Part shown: positions 25,827 through 37,308 of the stretch, piece after piece
Layout of the letters: every line of letters starts with the position of its first letter
How positions within the stretch are numbered: the stretch's first letter is position 1
NCBI RefSeq assembly: GCF_040954835.1
Contig: NC_090699.1
Span: 19,601,817-19,665,816, forward strand
Length of the DNA stretch: 64,000 nt
Direction of reading: 5' to 3'
Origin: Lepisosteus oculatus
Taxonomy: Eukaryota > Chordata > Actinopteri > Semionotiformes > Lepisosteidae
Notes under the pieces: generated by a model
Databases searched by the model: none
What the model was told of the DNA's origin: nothing
What the model saw: the letters and a program-made list of their open reading frames with translations, nothing else
Made by a program: the position numbers and the translations under genes

Positions 25827-26308
25827 ATTGTTTCTATTGGGCAACAAGTCTTTTCCATATTAAAGAAGTGACAGGTTGGCCCACTGTCAGCAGTACAACA
25901 GAGCTGTTATGTGTAATTCCTCCACTGAACTCTCAGCTACACATAAGGAAATCTGGTGATCTTTCCTTTGGACAGGTACACCTGAAGTCTTCTAAGTGCA
26001 CATGGGCAGCTGGATCGTTACCATTTTCTAAACATGAATCTGGCGCCACAATGAAAACCAAAGACAGTTCACTCTCAGATGTGCAAGTCTGCAGTCAGCA
26101 AAACCCTTACTGACGTGGGCATCAGGTCTTCCATAGCAACCAGATCATAGCAATACCTGGTCCACATATCAATCACAAGGAATCACTGCAGGGAGATGAT
26201 ATCTTTATCCAACAGAACTATCTCCTGTCTCACAAGAACACTGGGGGAGATAAATGGATCACTGCCATTTCAAAACTCTGTTTAGAAACCACAAAGACAG
26301 ACAATATA

Positions 26309-27709
<1,401 letters not shown>

Positions 27710-27750
27710 TACATGCAAAAGCCCAAGCGCATCCAGTCTTTATCTGAAAA

Positions 27751-27900
27751 CTAGACCCCAACTCTCGCTTCATTATGAATCCGGCACAGAACCTCACTGA
27801 ACCTCCTTTGCATGAGACTGTAAACTGAGGCCTTGACTGCCAGTTCATTAAAGCTGCCGCGGTCCTGGTCGTAAGAGTGGGAGATGTTAACCTCATTGAC
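27751..27900 (-). CDS. Unrecognised exon-like open frame
   Basis: A minus-strand frame of 49 codons to a stop follows an acceptor (tttagaacag, 27901-27910). The translation (VNEVNISHSYDQDRGSFNEL, VKASVYSLMQRRFSEVLCRI) is strikingly protein-like, with an amphipathic tail. A GTGAGG within the frame (in ...RRFS) or a weaker GTTGGG could serve as donor. It lies between ASCC1 exon 7 and the Tc1-type element on the same strand. Its phase (0) does not fit ASCC1 exon 7 (phase 1). I do not recognise the family. It may belong with the frame at 24887-25123 to one unknown gene. Confidence 0.35.
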   Translation of the reverse strand, partial: VNEVNISHSYDQDRGSFNELAVKASVYSLMQRRFSEVLCRIHNEARVGV

Positions 27901-28135
27901 CTGTTCTAAATTCCAGTCTGGGCTAGTACAGTCTGGCCTCCCTTAGGTTCAATTCAATTAGTGAAGCAATTTCTCACTTCTCCGGTTGATCTGCTGACTC
28001 AAGGGGTTGCTGGCACAAAAGGCTGCCTTGCATAAACCAGGAGGGTGTTGTATTTCAGAGGCGGAAGAAGTAGGTCTCTTCCTATATGTGAAACACTTTT
28101 GGGATAAAACTGATTATTTATACGTGCAATCCATT

Positions 28136-28140
28136 TATTA

Positions 28141-28204
<64 letters not shown>
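28136..28204. repeat. (ATT)n microsatellite
   Basis: About 23 near-perfect ATT units lie in the ASCC1 intron only ~85 bp beyond the donor of exon 7. The long uninterrupted run suggests it is polymorphic. Confidence 0.97.
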
Positions 28205-28206
<2 letters not shown>

Positions 28207-28288
28207 GATACACCTGTAGAGCTATCAGGAAATAAAAATACAGTGCCTTTCAGCAGATTTGCTGGTCTACGATGCTGAAATACATTAC

Positions 28289-31200
28289 CAGAGGGGTCCT
28301 TTCTGAACAGCGTGTTCATGACAGTGGCATGAAGCTTGACTCTGTCCCATTCTTTAATCATCAGGCCGGATGACACAAAGTGCTCCACCAGCCTGTCTGA
28401 AATGGCTTGCAGCCTGCAGGGAAGAGAGATACAGAAAACAGTCACGCTTGCAGGCAGCCAAGACACCACATCATGAATGTAATACACTGCACGAAAGGTT
28501 CTTCGAGCCCCCCTTCCGAGACTTTTTTTGCTGTGCACAACGATCAGTCTCAGAGCAGCGCTGAAAGGCGTCCTACGAGAAGCGTAACAGTGTGGGAGTG
28601 GGCAGAGACGCGCCGAGCACTGCTAAAAAGTCAACGCCCCTGAGGGACAGAAGCACCGGTGTGAGGTTAGCAACAACTGAAAATAACACAGAAGAGGGGT
28701 GAAAATGAACCACAGAACAAAAAGAAAGGTGTTCCCCTGTGCCTCGCGACCTCCAGGCTGGGCTTGCCCTATGTAACGGGGTCCAGCCCGGGGACAAAGA
28801 AGTACCGCCAGCACAGCGGCGACCCGACTGGACTTCTTCTGCGCAGCGGGGGCCTGTCTGGCAGAGCGGAGCAGGGCGCGTAAGGCACAAACAAAACAAG
28901 AACCCAGTGTGTGAAAAAGGTCTGCCTGTCCTGGTGAAGATATGTGACGGGACAGGCAAAAAGAAAGAAAAGAAAGACCAAGAAAAGGCATGCCTTATGC
29001 AGGTACAATCCCCTCCGGCACTGCTGGTGAAAAGGTCCTCCCCTTCCGGGGGGTCTGCCCTACTCGTCCCTATGGGGGGGGGTCCAGTGTGCCTGTACAG
29101 AGCCTTCACAGCCGCGGCTCATTCTCTAGTAGCTGGGACAGCCGTGACGACAGGGCTCCGCCTCCACGCTGGGCACGCCCCCGCGGACTGCCACAGAAGG
29201 CAAAGACACGGGCTTTGGCAACTGGAAAGACCTACTTGTCAGACCCATCTTTCGGCTGGACTTTGGCGTACAGAACGTCCACCATGGCAGGATCGTCGTT
29301 CATGTATTCAATCCCCACCACCTCCAGGGGAAGGGGCTGTCCCCCAGTGACATCCCTGTAAAAGCAGAACAGCAGCCAGTGTGGATACAATCACGTCTCT
29401 CGCCGGGTTAACACAAAAAACGAAGCAAGACGGACCGGCGCTTGTCACTTCAGAACAGATCCTGAAACCATACTTCTCCCCAAACCAGAGATGCAGAGTT
29501 CTTAAATGTAAAAGGTTTTAATAGCTGTTGCTCCACTATGTAGTTTATTTCCATTTACTAAATTCACACACAGGAACTGCAGTTCTCACAGGCTTGTCAA
29601 AACTGCTAGAAGGTGTGCTGGGACACCATGTACCACAACTAGCCCAGAGGTGTGCCAACCACAGTGCAGTGCAACACAAAGGCACACAGGACAGAACCAT
29701 TGTCACATTGCTGCAGCTACCAAACATGTTCACACGAGAAGACTGACACCCACTTGATAAAGCCCTGACACTGCTGTGCCAAGTCGCATGCCTTGGTCAC
29801 TTCCATGTCACTGAGCAGAGCCAGTGTGCCGATAGTCAGGTGCAGCTTGGCTGGGTTCTGAAAGATGCTGCTGTCCACTCCGCGGTCCTTAAAATAAAAC
29901 GGGAAGAAATACCTAAATACAAGCTTGACAGCAACCTCCTGCATCTAGCTGACATGCCACCTACATATAAAACAGAAAACCATTTGTCCTCCAAAATCAT
30001 TCAGAAAAGTTTAGACTTTGTAACGTATGCAACAAGCACTAAGGGAGATTTATTTAATGTATTAAATTAAAACCACAAAACAGTATTATGTACTAACAAT
30101 GTAATGATTTTCAATTAACACTTTGCGCTTTGCAGCAAAACAGTCCTGACCCCATCAAGTGAGTGAAGAAAGATCACACCTTTTAGAACATTAGAAGAAT
30201 CTGAGTCCAAGCCTTCGGTTTATCACAAACCTTCTGTTCCACTAATCCAGTTCTCTATTTCTAATCAGCCCCCAGACCCCTTATCTTCTCAGAAATGATC
30301 ACAGGGGTTAATCTATTTCTTTATTGTATCTCTACCTGGGAACACTGCTCCAGGACCTCCTCTTTAAACTGCAGAAATCGCTCCTGGATGCTGGAGTGGT
30401 TCAGAGGGAAGGACAGGAAGTGAGTGAACGGCTGCTTCCTGCGAAAGCTCTCGATCAGAACCTCAATGCGGGTGAAAGCAGAAATCACCGCAGCCCGCTG
30501 CTGACCAGTGATCACTGGACAAGGACGGAAGAAACAGCAAGAGGTAAAACTCAATAAGACACAAGTAAAAATCAAGACAACTTCTTCTACAAAAAGCCAT
30601 TCATGACAAAACAGGCATAGAGAAGCACACTACCTTAATAAATGCAACCCTAATCAAGACATTACAGATTAAGATTCCTTGTGGGACAGGGCTTGGGGTG
30701 TAAACCCTATACAGCCTGTACTTTTCATAATAATAATTGCTTACACGTATGTAGCGCTTTGCTGGACACTCCACTCAAAGCGGTTTACAAGTAATGGGGA
30801 CTCTCCTCCACCACCACCAATGTGCAGCAAAACCTGAATGATGGGACGGTAGGCATAGTGTGCCAGAACGCTCACCACACACCAGCTATCAGTGGGGAGG
30901 AGAGCAGAGTGATGAAGCCAGTTCAGAGATGGGGATTACTAGGAGGCCCTGATTGATAAAGGCCAAAGGGAAATGTGGCCAGGACACCAGGGTTACACCC
31001 CTACTCTTTTCGAGAAGCGCCCTGGGATTTTTAATGACCACAGAGAGTCAGGACCTCGGTTTTACATCTCATCTGAAGGACGGCGCCTGTTTACAGTATA
31101 GTGTCCCCGTCACTATACTGGGGCATTAGGACCAACATGGACCGCAGGGTGAGCGCCCCCTGCTGGCCCCACTAACACCTCTTCCAGCAGCAGCCTTAGC

Positions 31201-33044
31201 CTTTTTTTAATGAGTTTCATATGTAGTTACTACATTCATACTGTAATTGATTAAACAGCTGTAACACACACTGCAAGAACAATGGCGCAATCCTCTGTAT
31301 CTCCAAAGCTATCAGAGCTAGTCAGGATGGCCAGGTCAGCAGTACTGTACAAATGAGCTACAGGCATTACCTTGACACTGTTTCACAAAGAAGAAGACGT
31401 GTCTGTAGCCAGGTGCATAGTGCCCATGTCAAACTCACCTATCTGTCCCTCGACCCCCTGTTTCGGAATGGTGATTGAAGTCTGGGTTTCAGACTCCAGC
31501 CTCTTCCTGGTCTCTCCTTTTCTTCCTATAATATACCTTTGAAAATCACAGAGGGCAAAAAGGTCATTTTTTTGGTTTCTGGTCTCCTATATTATCACCT
31601 TTGGTAAAACACCTGTCAGTTACGTACAGGCATACTCAAATACTCTATATCTCTTAGGGCCTAAGACTCCAATTGATCATCTATTGCAATCTTTGGGCAC
31701 AGTGGTGGAACACAAATATTACTAAACAGTGCATAGTGCATTCCATCCTTTCAAAGGTCACTTATTTTGTATTTTCTGCAAACCGTCAGCAAATGTAAGA
31801 AATTTCTATGCAGAAATCAAGCTCCTTAGTGGACTTCTTGATACAGAAATGTATTTTTTCCCAGAGTACATACAGACGGTACGTCATGAATATTTTCGTT
31901 CGGAAAACTCAGAGATCAAACACTGTTAGTAAACGTTACGAATTCTGGAGGATTCCAATCTAATGCACCAACTTGTACAGGACACTGGGAACATCTATGG
32001 CACAGCGAAACCCCTTTTCTGTCTGTTCCACGCTGACAGAGTCGCAGGGCTCGTCAGCACAGTCGATCCTGGCTGAAAAGGGAAAGAGACAGCCGAGTCC
32101 AGAGGAGGATTGAGAGCACATTTCCAGCAAATCTGCCTTTGGCATACGCAACTATAAAAATTAAAGCATAAACATAAGAAAACGAAAAAGAACAGCGTAT
32201 TTAATTTATGCAACTATACAGCAGAAAAGAAAACATTTCCAAAGATAATGCTAACTATGAATGCAAAACTCTCACAGATTATAGATCTGATGGTCAATCT
32301 GGATTGTACTGTTTTACAAAATGGACCAAGAGAGATAGGCTATAATATACTTATATTCAATAAATAAAATTTGGAATTGTCCCCCTGCAATAAAGATACA
32401 CAGTATACCTCTTAAAAGCTACAAATGTTGAATATTTTGTTCTCCGTTACAGAAGCTGATACATTGGCTCCTGAGCAGATCAACAGGCAAAGACTCTCAC
32501 CCAAACACGGGCTGAGCTCGCGGGTTTTAGCTTCTATCATCTGACTTGATGATTTTCAGAAATTGGGATTGTGATTCACGGGACCGTAGTCGCAATTCCC
32601 GTAGCTCAACTACATCTCACCGCCCCAGACTCGCTCAGCGACACAGCGACCCCTGCGGTCTCCCGAGCGCATGCAGACGCGCTCGGCTGTCCGCGAGGGA
32701 CGCGCCTCTCCTCCAATCAGCGCTGAACCTCCGGCGCAAGGCTGCGGTGCCCGTGACGTCATAAAGACCAGCGCGCAGAAATTAGGCGAGACCAGAGGAG
32801 TCTGTTCACACTTCGCGGGGAAAAAAAAACTCACCAAATGGCTATTCCAAATCGGGTGGGTATGACAAAAATAACCGACGATTCTAAATGTAGACTTATA
32901 AAGTTGCTGATAAGGTGCGAACTTACCCGAGTATGAAATGTCTTCTTCTTCATCACCTTCATAATGAAAAGTCTGTTCCTTGACAACATTTTTTCTGTAA
33001 ATTCTCCCATTAATGCTAATCAGAGTAGGTCGTAAAACCTCCAT
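28289..33044 (-). CDS. ASCC1: ASCC1, seven coding exons (C-terminal end not found)
   Basis: ASCC1 is a nuclear subunit of the ASCC complex, which works with the ALKBH3 demethylase in alkylation repair. Coding exons on the minus strand, in order: 32927-33044, 31973-32072, 31439-31536, 30336-30514, 29754-29887, 29236-29355, 28289-28413. All junctions keep phase and give 291 residues. The start MEVLRPTLISINGRIYRKN matches human. A KH domain with loop GRKG (exon 3) and a 2H-phosphoesterase-like domain follow. Its two His-x-Thr motifs are HLT (exon 5, KLHLTIG) and HAT (exon 7, KLHATVMNTLFRKDP). The exon 2 donor (GTTGGT) is weak but required by phase. The ATG directly follows an acceptor, so a 5' UTR exon lies upstream. 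Human ASCC1 has ~60 more residues after this point, encoded by exons I could not find between 8.7 and 28.2 kb. Confidence 0.95.
28720..29220. other. GC-rich block in ASCC1 intron 6
   Basis: The intron between exons 6 and 7 is far richer in G+C than its neighbours and open in several frames at once (for example 28739-29350 plus, 28573-29109 minus). None of the translations resembles a protein. It starts near tgtaacggggtccagcccgg and may be an inserted element or an unusual intron. Confidence 0.4.
30728..31203 (-). mobile_element. 5S rRNA-derived long SINE, copy 3 (5'-truncated)
   Basis: The tail starts at 30728 (ataataattgcttacacgta). The body matches copies 2 and 4 over its full length, but the element stops at cagcagcagccttagcc (31203), exactly where the 5S-like head would begin. 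It carries an exact CTCF core, CCAGCAGGGGGCGCT on the minus strand (31152-31166). Located in ASCC1 intron 3. Truncation at the 5' side is expected for target-primed reverse transcription. Confidence 0.88.
32580..32860 (+). promoter_or_regulatory. CpG-rich promoter-like block with CRE and CCAAT
   Basis: This block in ASCC1 intron 1 is dense in CpG in an otherwise AT-rich region. It holds, in plus orientation, CCAAT (32713-32717), a full palindromic CRE TGACGTCA (32754-32761) and an overlapping TATA-like CATAAAG (32760-32766). That predicts a start near 32790. The following 5' leader has an ATG at 32838 in good context and a possible donor (GGTATGA, 32857) after eight codons. ANAPC16, whose first coding exon has an upstream acceptor and so needs a 5' exon, is the natural target on this strand. 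That assignment is inference. Confidence 0.55.
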
Positions 33045-36000
33045 CTAAAAAATGGGAATTTAAAATGAGATAAACATAGATATATGAGCATTCCAAATAA
33101 ATTACTTGTTTTCATTTATAAACCACTATGAAATTATTAGTTTAACATCGGTTGGTACCACTATACAGTGTTCTATAAAGTGGAGGATTTACCAAAAAAA
33201 TAACTTTTAGATACTGAAAGTAATAGAACCATAACGCTAACTATGAAACCTTTTGAAAGCGAAATTATTAAATTAAAACACGAGTTATGCTACGTGTAAT
33301 GATTACGAAAATAAAAAAACAACGTCTTGCTTGTGGAACTTTATTCCGATGTGGCAAAAAGCAATTTAAAAAATCCTTATTCTTACAATTACTAAGTTTG
33401 CTTATTGTTCTTAATAAATGCCACACAGTGCCATCATTTGAAATGGCAACACAGTCTTAGATATCGTAAGCCGGATAACGTGCACGAAACAAACATAATT
33501 CCGAAACAGGAGCCTTTTTGATTTAAAAGACTGCACTGACCCGTATCGGTCAGGCCCTGTGTTGAGAGACGTGACTTAATTTGTCAAACTTTTATCACTT
33601 TCCAAGACACACAAAACTCTCAAAAGTACTAAATCACGGAAGACGGGTAGAAAATGTCATATCAGCCCAAACACACACGCACAAAAACAACGATTTACCA
33701 CTAGAAAAACATACAATTCGACTATTTCAAATTGGAGGAATTTTAACAATTGAAGCCACCAAGCATCGAATTCTCGAACAATTCTCGAGTCTTTAGAATT
33801 CTAGAACACCGGCATATTCCAACCTGGATCAGCTGGAACTGCGGCGCCAGGAGGCAATTCTGCCCCCCCGAGGTGCAGTACACTTAACTAGAATATTAGC
33901 GATATATCTCGGTAGGCTATAGAAAATAAATATTAGGTTATTACCAACAAGATTATCCCCTTTTCGGGGTTTTGAAATTATTTGGTATGGAAGTACCTTG
34001 ACTACAATTCTCGCGACGTTTGCGATTAAACCGCTTCAACTCAAACATGAGGGGGGTACAGCACACAACAACGTCCCGCACGGAAACGGTCACCTCAACT
34101 TTGCGTTCCTATCACGAAACCACTTCATTCTCGTCTTTTTTTATTTTATTTTTTTTATTAAACATATAAAGAATTTACAAATACAACTACAACCAGAGGA
34201 TCAAAAACACGTACATGAGAAAAAAACACAAAGAGAAAAAACATTTTACCGCCAGAGGTAATGAGGTAAATTATGTGATCAAATTGTATTTTTTACATAT
34301 ATCATACGTTTTCCTTGCTTTATTTCTCATTTTTTTATAGAATTTAAATAGTGTTTCAGCTCCACCTCAAAAGTACTAAAAAGGGGAGTATTATTAGACC
34401 ATTTTGATTTATAGATGTGAACTTCATTCTCATCTTGTCTCGGCCTCCTGCAATCACAGTGTCGTACAGTATACAGTGAATGAATTGACATCTTTGATTT
34501 GCTAGCTTGAGGGCAGCAAAACTAAACACAAAATAGTTCCAGACTGGACAGATAAATCTAGATAGGAAGCTTGATTCACGAAACCTGATCACGATCAGTA
34601 TTGTATTTCAGTTTATTCTGATTTATGTTAATTACAAACGTATTCACGAAGTCTTTAATTTTTGGTAATAAAGAAAAAGGTTTTTATTCAGCATGCCTAC
34701 AGTTCAAGCATGTTTTGTTCATTACAAATACATTATTTGTCAATGTGTTTTTTTTTTAAATGCAGGAAAATGTGATATGATCCTGGAATAGAAAAAAAAG
34801 TATTCAAATTGAAACATGACTCATAATAATAACTTAAATTTGTGGTTTTATTTACGCAGTGAAAGTAACTTCCTGCTTATGACTCTAGACACGCCGAAAC
34901 GCTCATTTGACCACGTCAGAACATTGAGCCCAAGAATAAATTATACTTATTTTTCACAACAAACCATTAAAACCCACATAACTAGCAGTCAGTTTTAATC
35001 ATATCGCTTATATTATGCACGTACTAATTAACCTGAACTATAATTTTAACTACTACAAACATAACTGCTTTGCTAATGATGAAGGAAAGTCAAAGAAAAA
35101 TACCCCGACCAGGCAGCGAGAGAAACCAGTATCAAACGGCACGCTGTCGTAAAGACCCTGTACCGTAAAGCAGTTTGAATAGTGCTCTAGACTTGGTGTG
35201 TGAATATCCGTTTAAAAAGAGTAAAGGTAAATAATGTCATTTTTCAATTTCTTTTAGGGGGGGATTAAAACGTATATAGTTTTTTTTCTAAAACGTGACG
35301 ATTTGTTCTCCAACGTTCTTACTGTATCCGGTAAAAACCTAAAGCGTGTTTTCTATACAAAATTTGAATTTACGAATAGAGGGGCTATGCGAGATTAGTG
35401 TAGGTATGCACCTTTGAACCATGAAACGTATATTTACTTAGAGCGTGTCCTTCTGAAACCTGTCAGTTGTGCAATAAACAGAAACATGACAGTCGTTTTC
35501 CGATGTAGGTCTATGTGATTTGAGGGTCTCTAGATCTAAAAAAGGTGACTCTGGAACGGAAAGACGGTTTACTCCTCTTACAGTTTGATCTCGGACGAAT
35601 TGAAAGAAGCTCTTATGTCCGGATACCTGGCGATGTGTTCTTATATTCCTGACGTAAAACCTTGTGAAGATTGTGAAAGGGAGATGTGTATAAAAAAATC
35701 TCGTTATGTAGCCGAGATCCTAAACACGAAAACTGCGAAATCTTCAGGGCGGTAACTTGAGGCAGGACATTTAAGTGCCTGTGTGTTGGTATTGACGGAT
35801 GTAATTATTATTTCGAAAGAGGACGTTGAGGTAAATGAACTTGATGACTTTGTTCGGTGGCAGTGATGCTTGGAGATCACTACAGTTTGACCACAAAGGC
35901 CCATCAAAACAGCTTGGTTGGCGCCTGCTCGGCACGCAGAACACGTCACAGCCGAACTGCACACCGTGTGTCAGTGCCAGCTAGTGAGTGTGGAGGCGAT

Positions 36001-36640
36001 AAGGATCAGATATCTGCTCACTGTCACGTCTCGTATTGAAGTTTTCAGCTCACGCTAAATTTCGTTGCATGTAGCCTATACGTTGAAGTACAATCTTCAG
36101 TTCTAAAGATTTGATTAGCCTGGGATTTTTTTGCGTGTCTTGGAAGCTTTTCAAAACCTTTAATTGTTCTAGGATGATAATCTTACACTTACACCGACGT
36201 TGTGCCTAAAAGCCTGTGCTTTTTCTCACCTTAATTAATTATAATGAAATATCTTAACGGAACAGTAATTATTCAGACGACACCGCATTTTCTTTTTCAT
36301 TTAAAATTTTCTAATTCAAATGGTTTCGGATGCTGATTTTGAAATGGTGGGGAGTGAGTTTTCCTGAATGATTTCATGTTTCATATCCCCGTTTATTCAA
36401 ATTCTCAATCCTAAAAATGAATAACGTGCTGTATGTTTTGTGTGAACACAGTCCGTACAAATCTTTTAAAGAATAACCTCTTATCAGTTTTCTTGTGATA
36501 ACATGCCATTCCCTCCTCTTCAGTGCTTCTGAATTTGTCATAGATGTTGCTAGAAATTTCCAGTTCAGTAAGTTCGCTGTTGTTCACATCACACTCATCA
36601 GCCAGCATATAATTAAAGCTGGCTTTAAATGAGCTCAAAT
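33045..36640. other. Head-to-head region between ASCC1 and ANAPC16
   Basis: No coding exon recognised. The ASCC1 5' UTR exon and promoter must lie here or further right. A TCTCGCGA element at 34009-34016, in a small CpG-containing patch, is a motif common in housekeeping promoters and a candidate. The rest is AT-rich. Confidence 0.4.
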
Positions 36641-36815
36641 AAGAGTGTATAAGAAAGGTAAAGTGAGGAGGCCATTCTTTATGATCATATAAACCTTTCA
36701 TTCAGATTAAACCTTCAAGCCCTCTGTGCCCTTTGGTTTGTGTTTCACTGTTCCTTCTGGGTTGGCTTTATCGATGCCTTTGAGGATTTTGAATGCTTAC
36801 TACAAGCGAAGCTTC
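36640..36815 (-). mobile_element. CR1-like LINE fragment with internal deletion
   Basis: On the minus strand, attcaaaatcctcaaaggca, gataaagccaacccagaagg and gtgaaacacaaaccaaaggg match the same CR1-like ORF2 end seen at 16.64-17.03 kb. They are followed, after a deletion, by its 3' tail (gaatggcctcctcactttac). This explains part of the minus-strand open frames at 36411-37116. Confidence 0.6.
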
Positions 36816-37308
36816 CTTTGACATCGCTGTCCAGAAAGATGAGCCTGGTAATTTTAAGAACAGAATTGCCCCTTTTTAAAGTGAGTTTTCTGCTGCAACC
36901 TAACCTTCTGCAGTGAACCTCGCCTGCGCAGTCGAAATGCTGTCGCCATCTTTGATATTTATGCTTCTGTTTGAAACCTTTTTTGTCACAGGAACCCATG
37001 TAATTAATTTGTAATAAACTGTCCAAGTTTCTAATGGTTACTTTATAATCCTTCACCATCTGTGGAGGATAAAAGAAAACTTTAGTCAAATAATTGGCAT
37101 TTATACTTGTCGACAACGTTTTGACTAACCCCGTAGCTAATGCATATTCTGCAGAAGGTTTACAGCTTCACAGGCCAGTAACACCCAGGTGCTTTACATG
37201 TCAGTCCTCAAGCTGTGTTGCTCTGAGGCTGTAGTTTTGGTGTTCTTTAACAAAGACCTGCCATTTCCTCTTGTTGGACTGTGGGTCGTGCAGGTGTGGA
37301 GGAAGAGA

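Noticed and set aside
27999-28538. 179-codon minus-strand frame with a poly-Ile run
   Set aside because: It is ASCC1 exon 7 read through into the intron and the ATT microsatellite, not a separate protein.
28739-29350. 203-codon plus-strand frame in the GC-rich intron
   Set aside because: It overlaps ASCC1 exon 6 in antisense and has low-complexity, composition-driven sequence.
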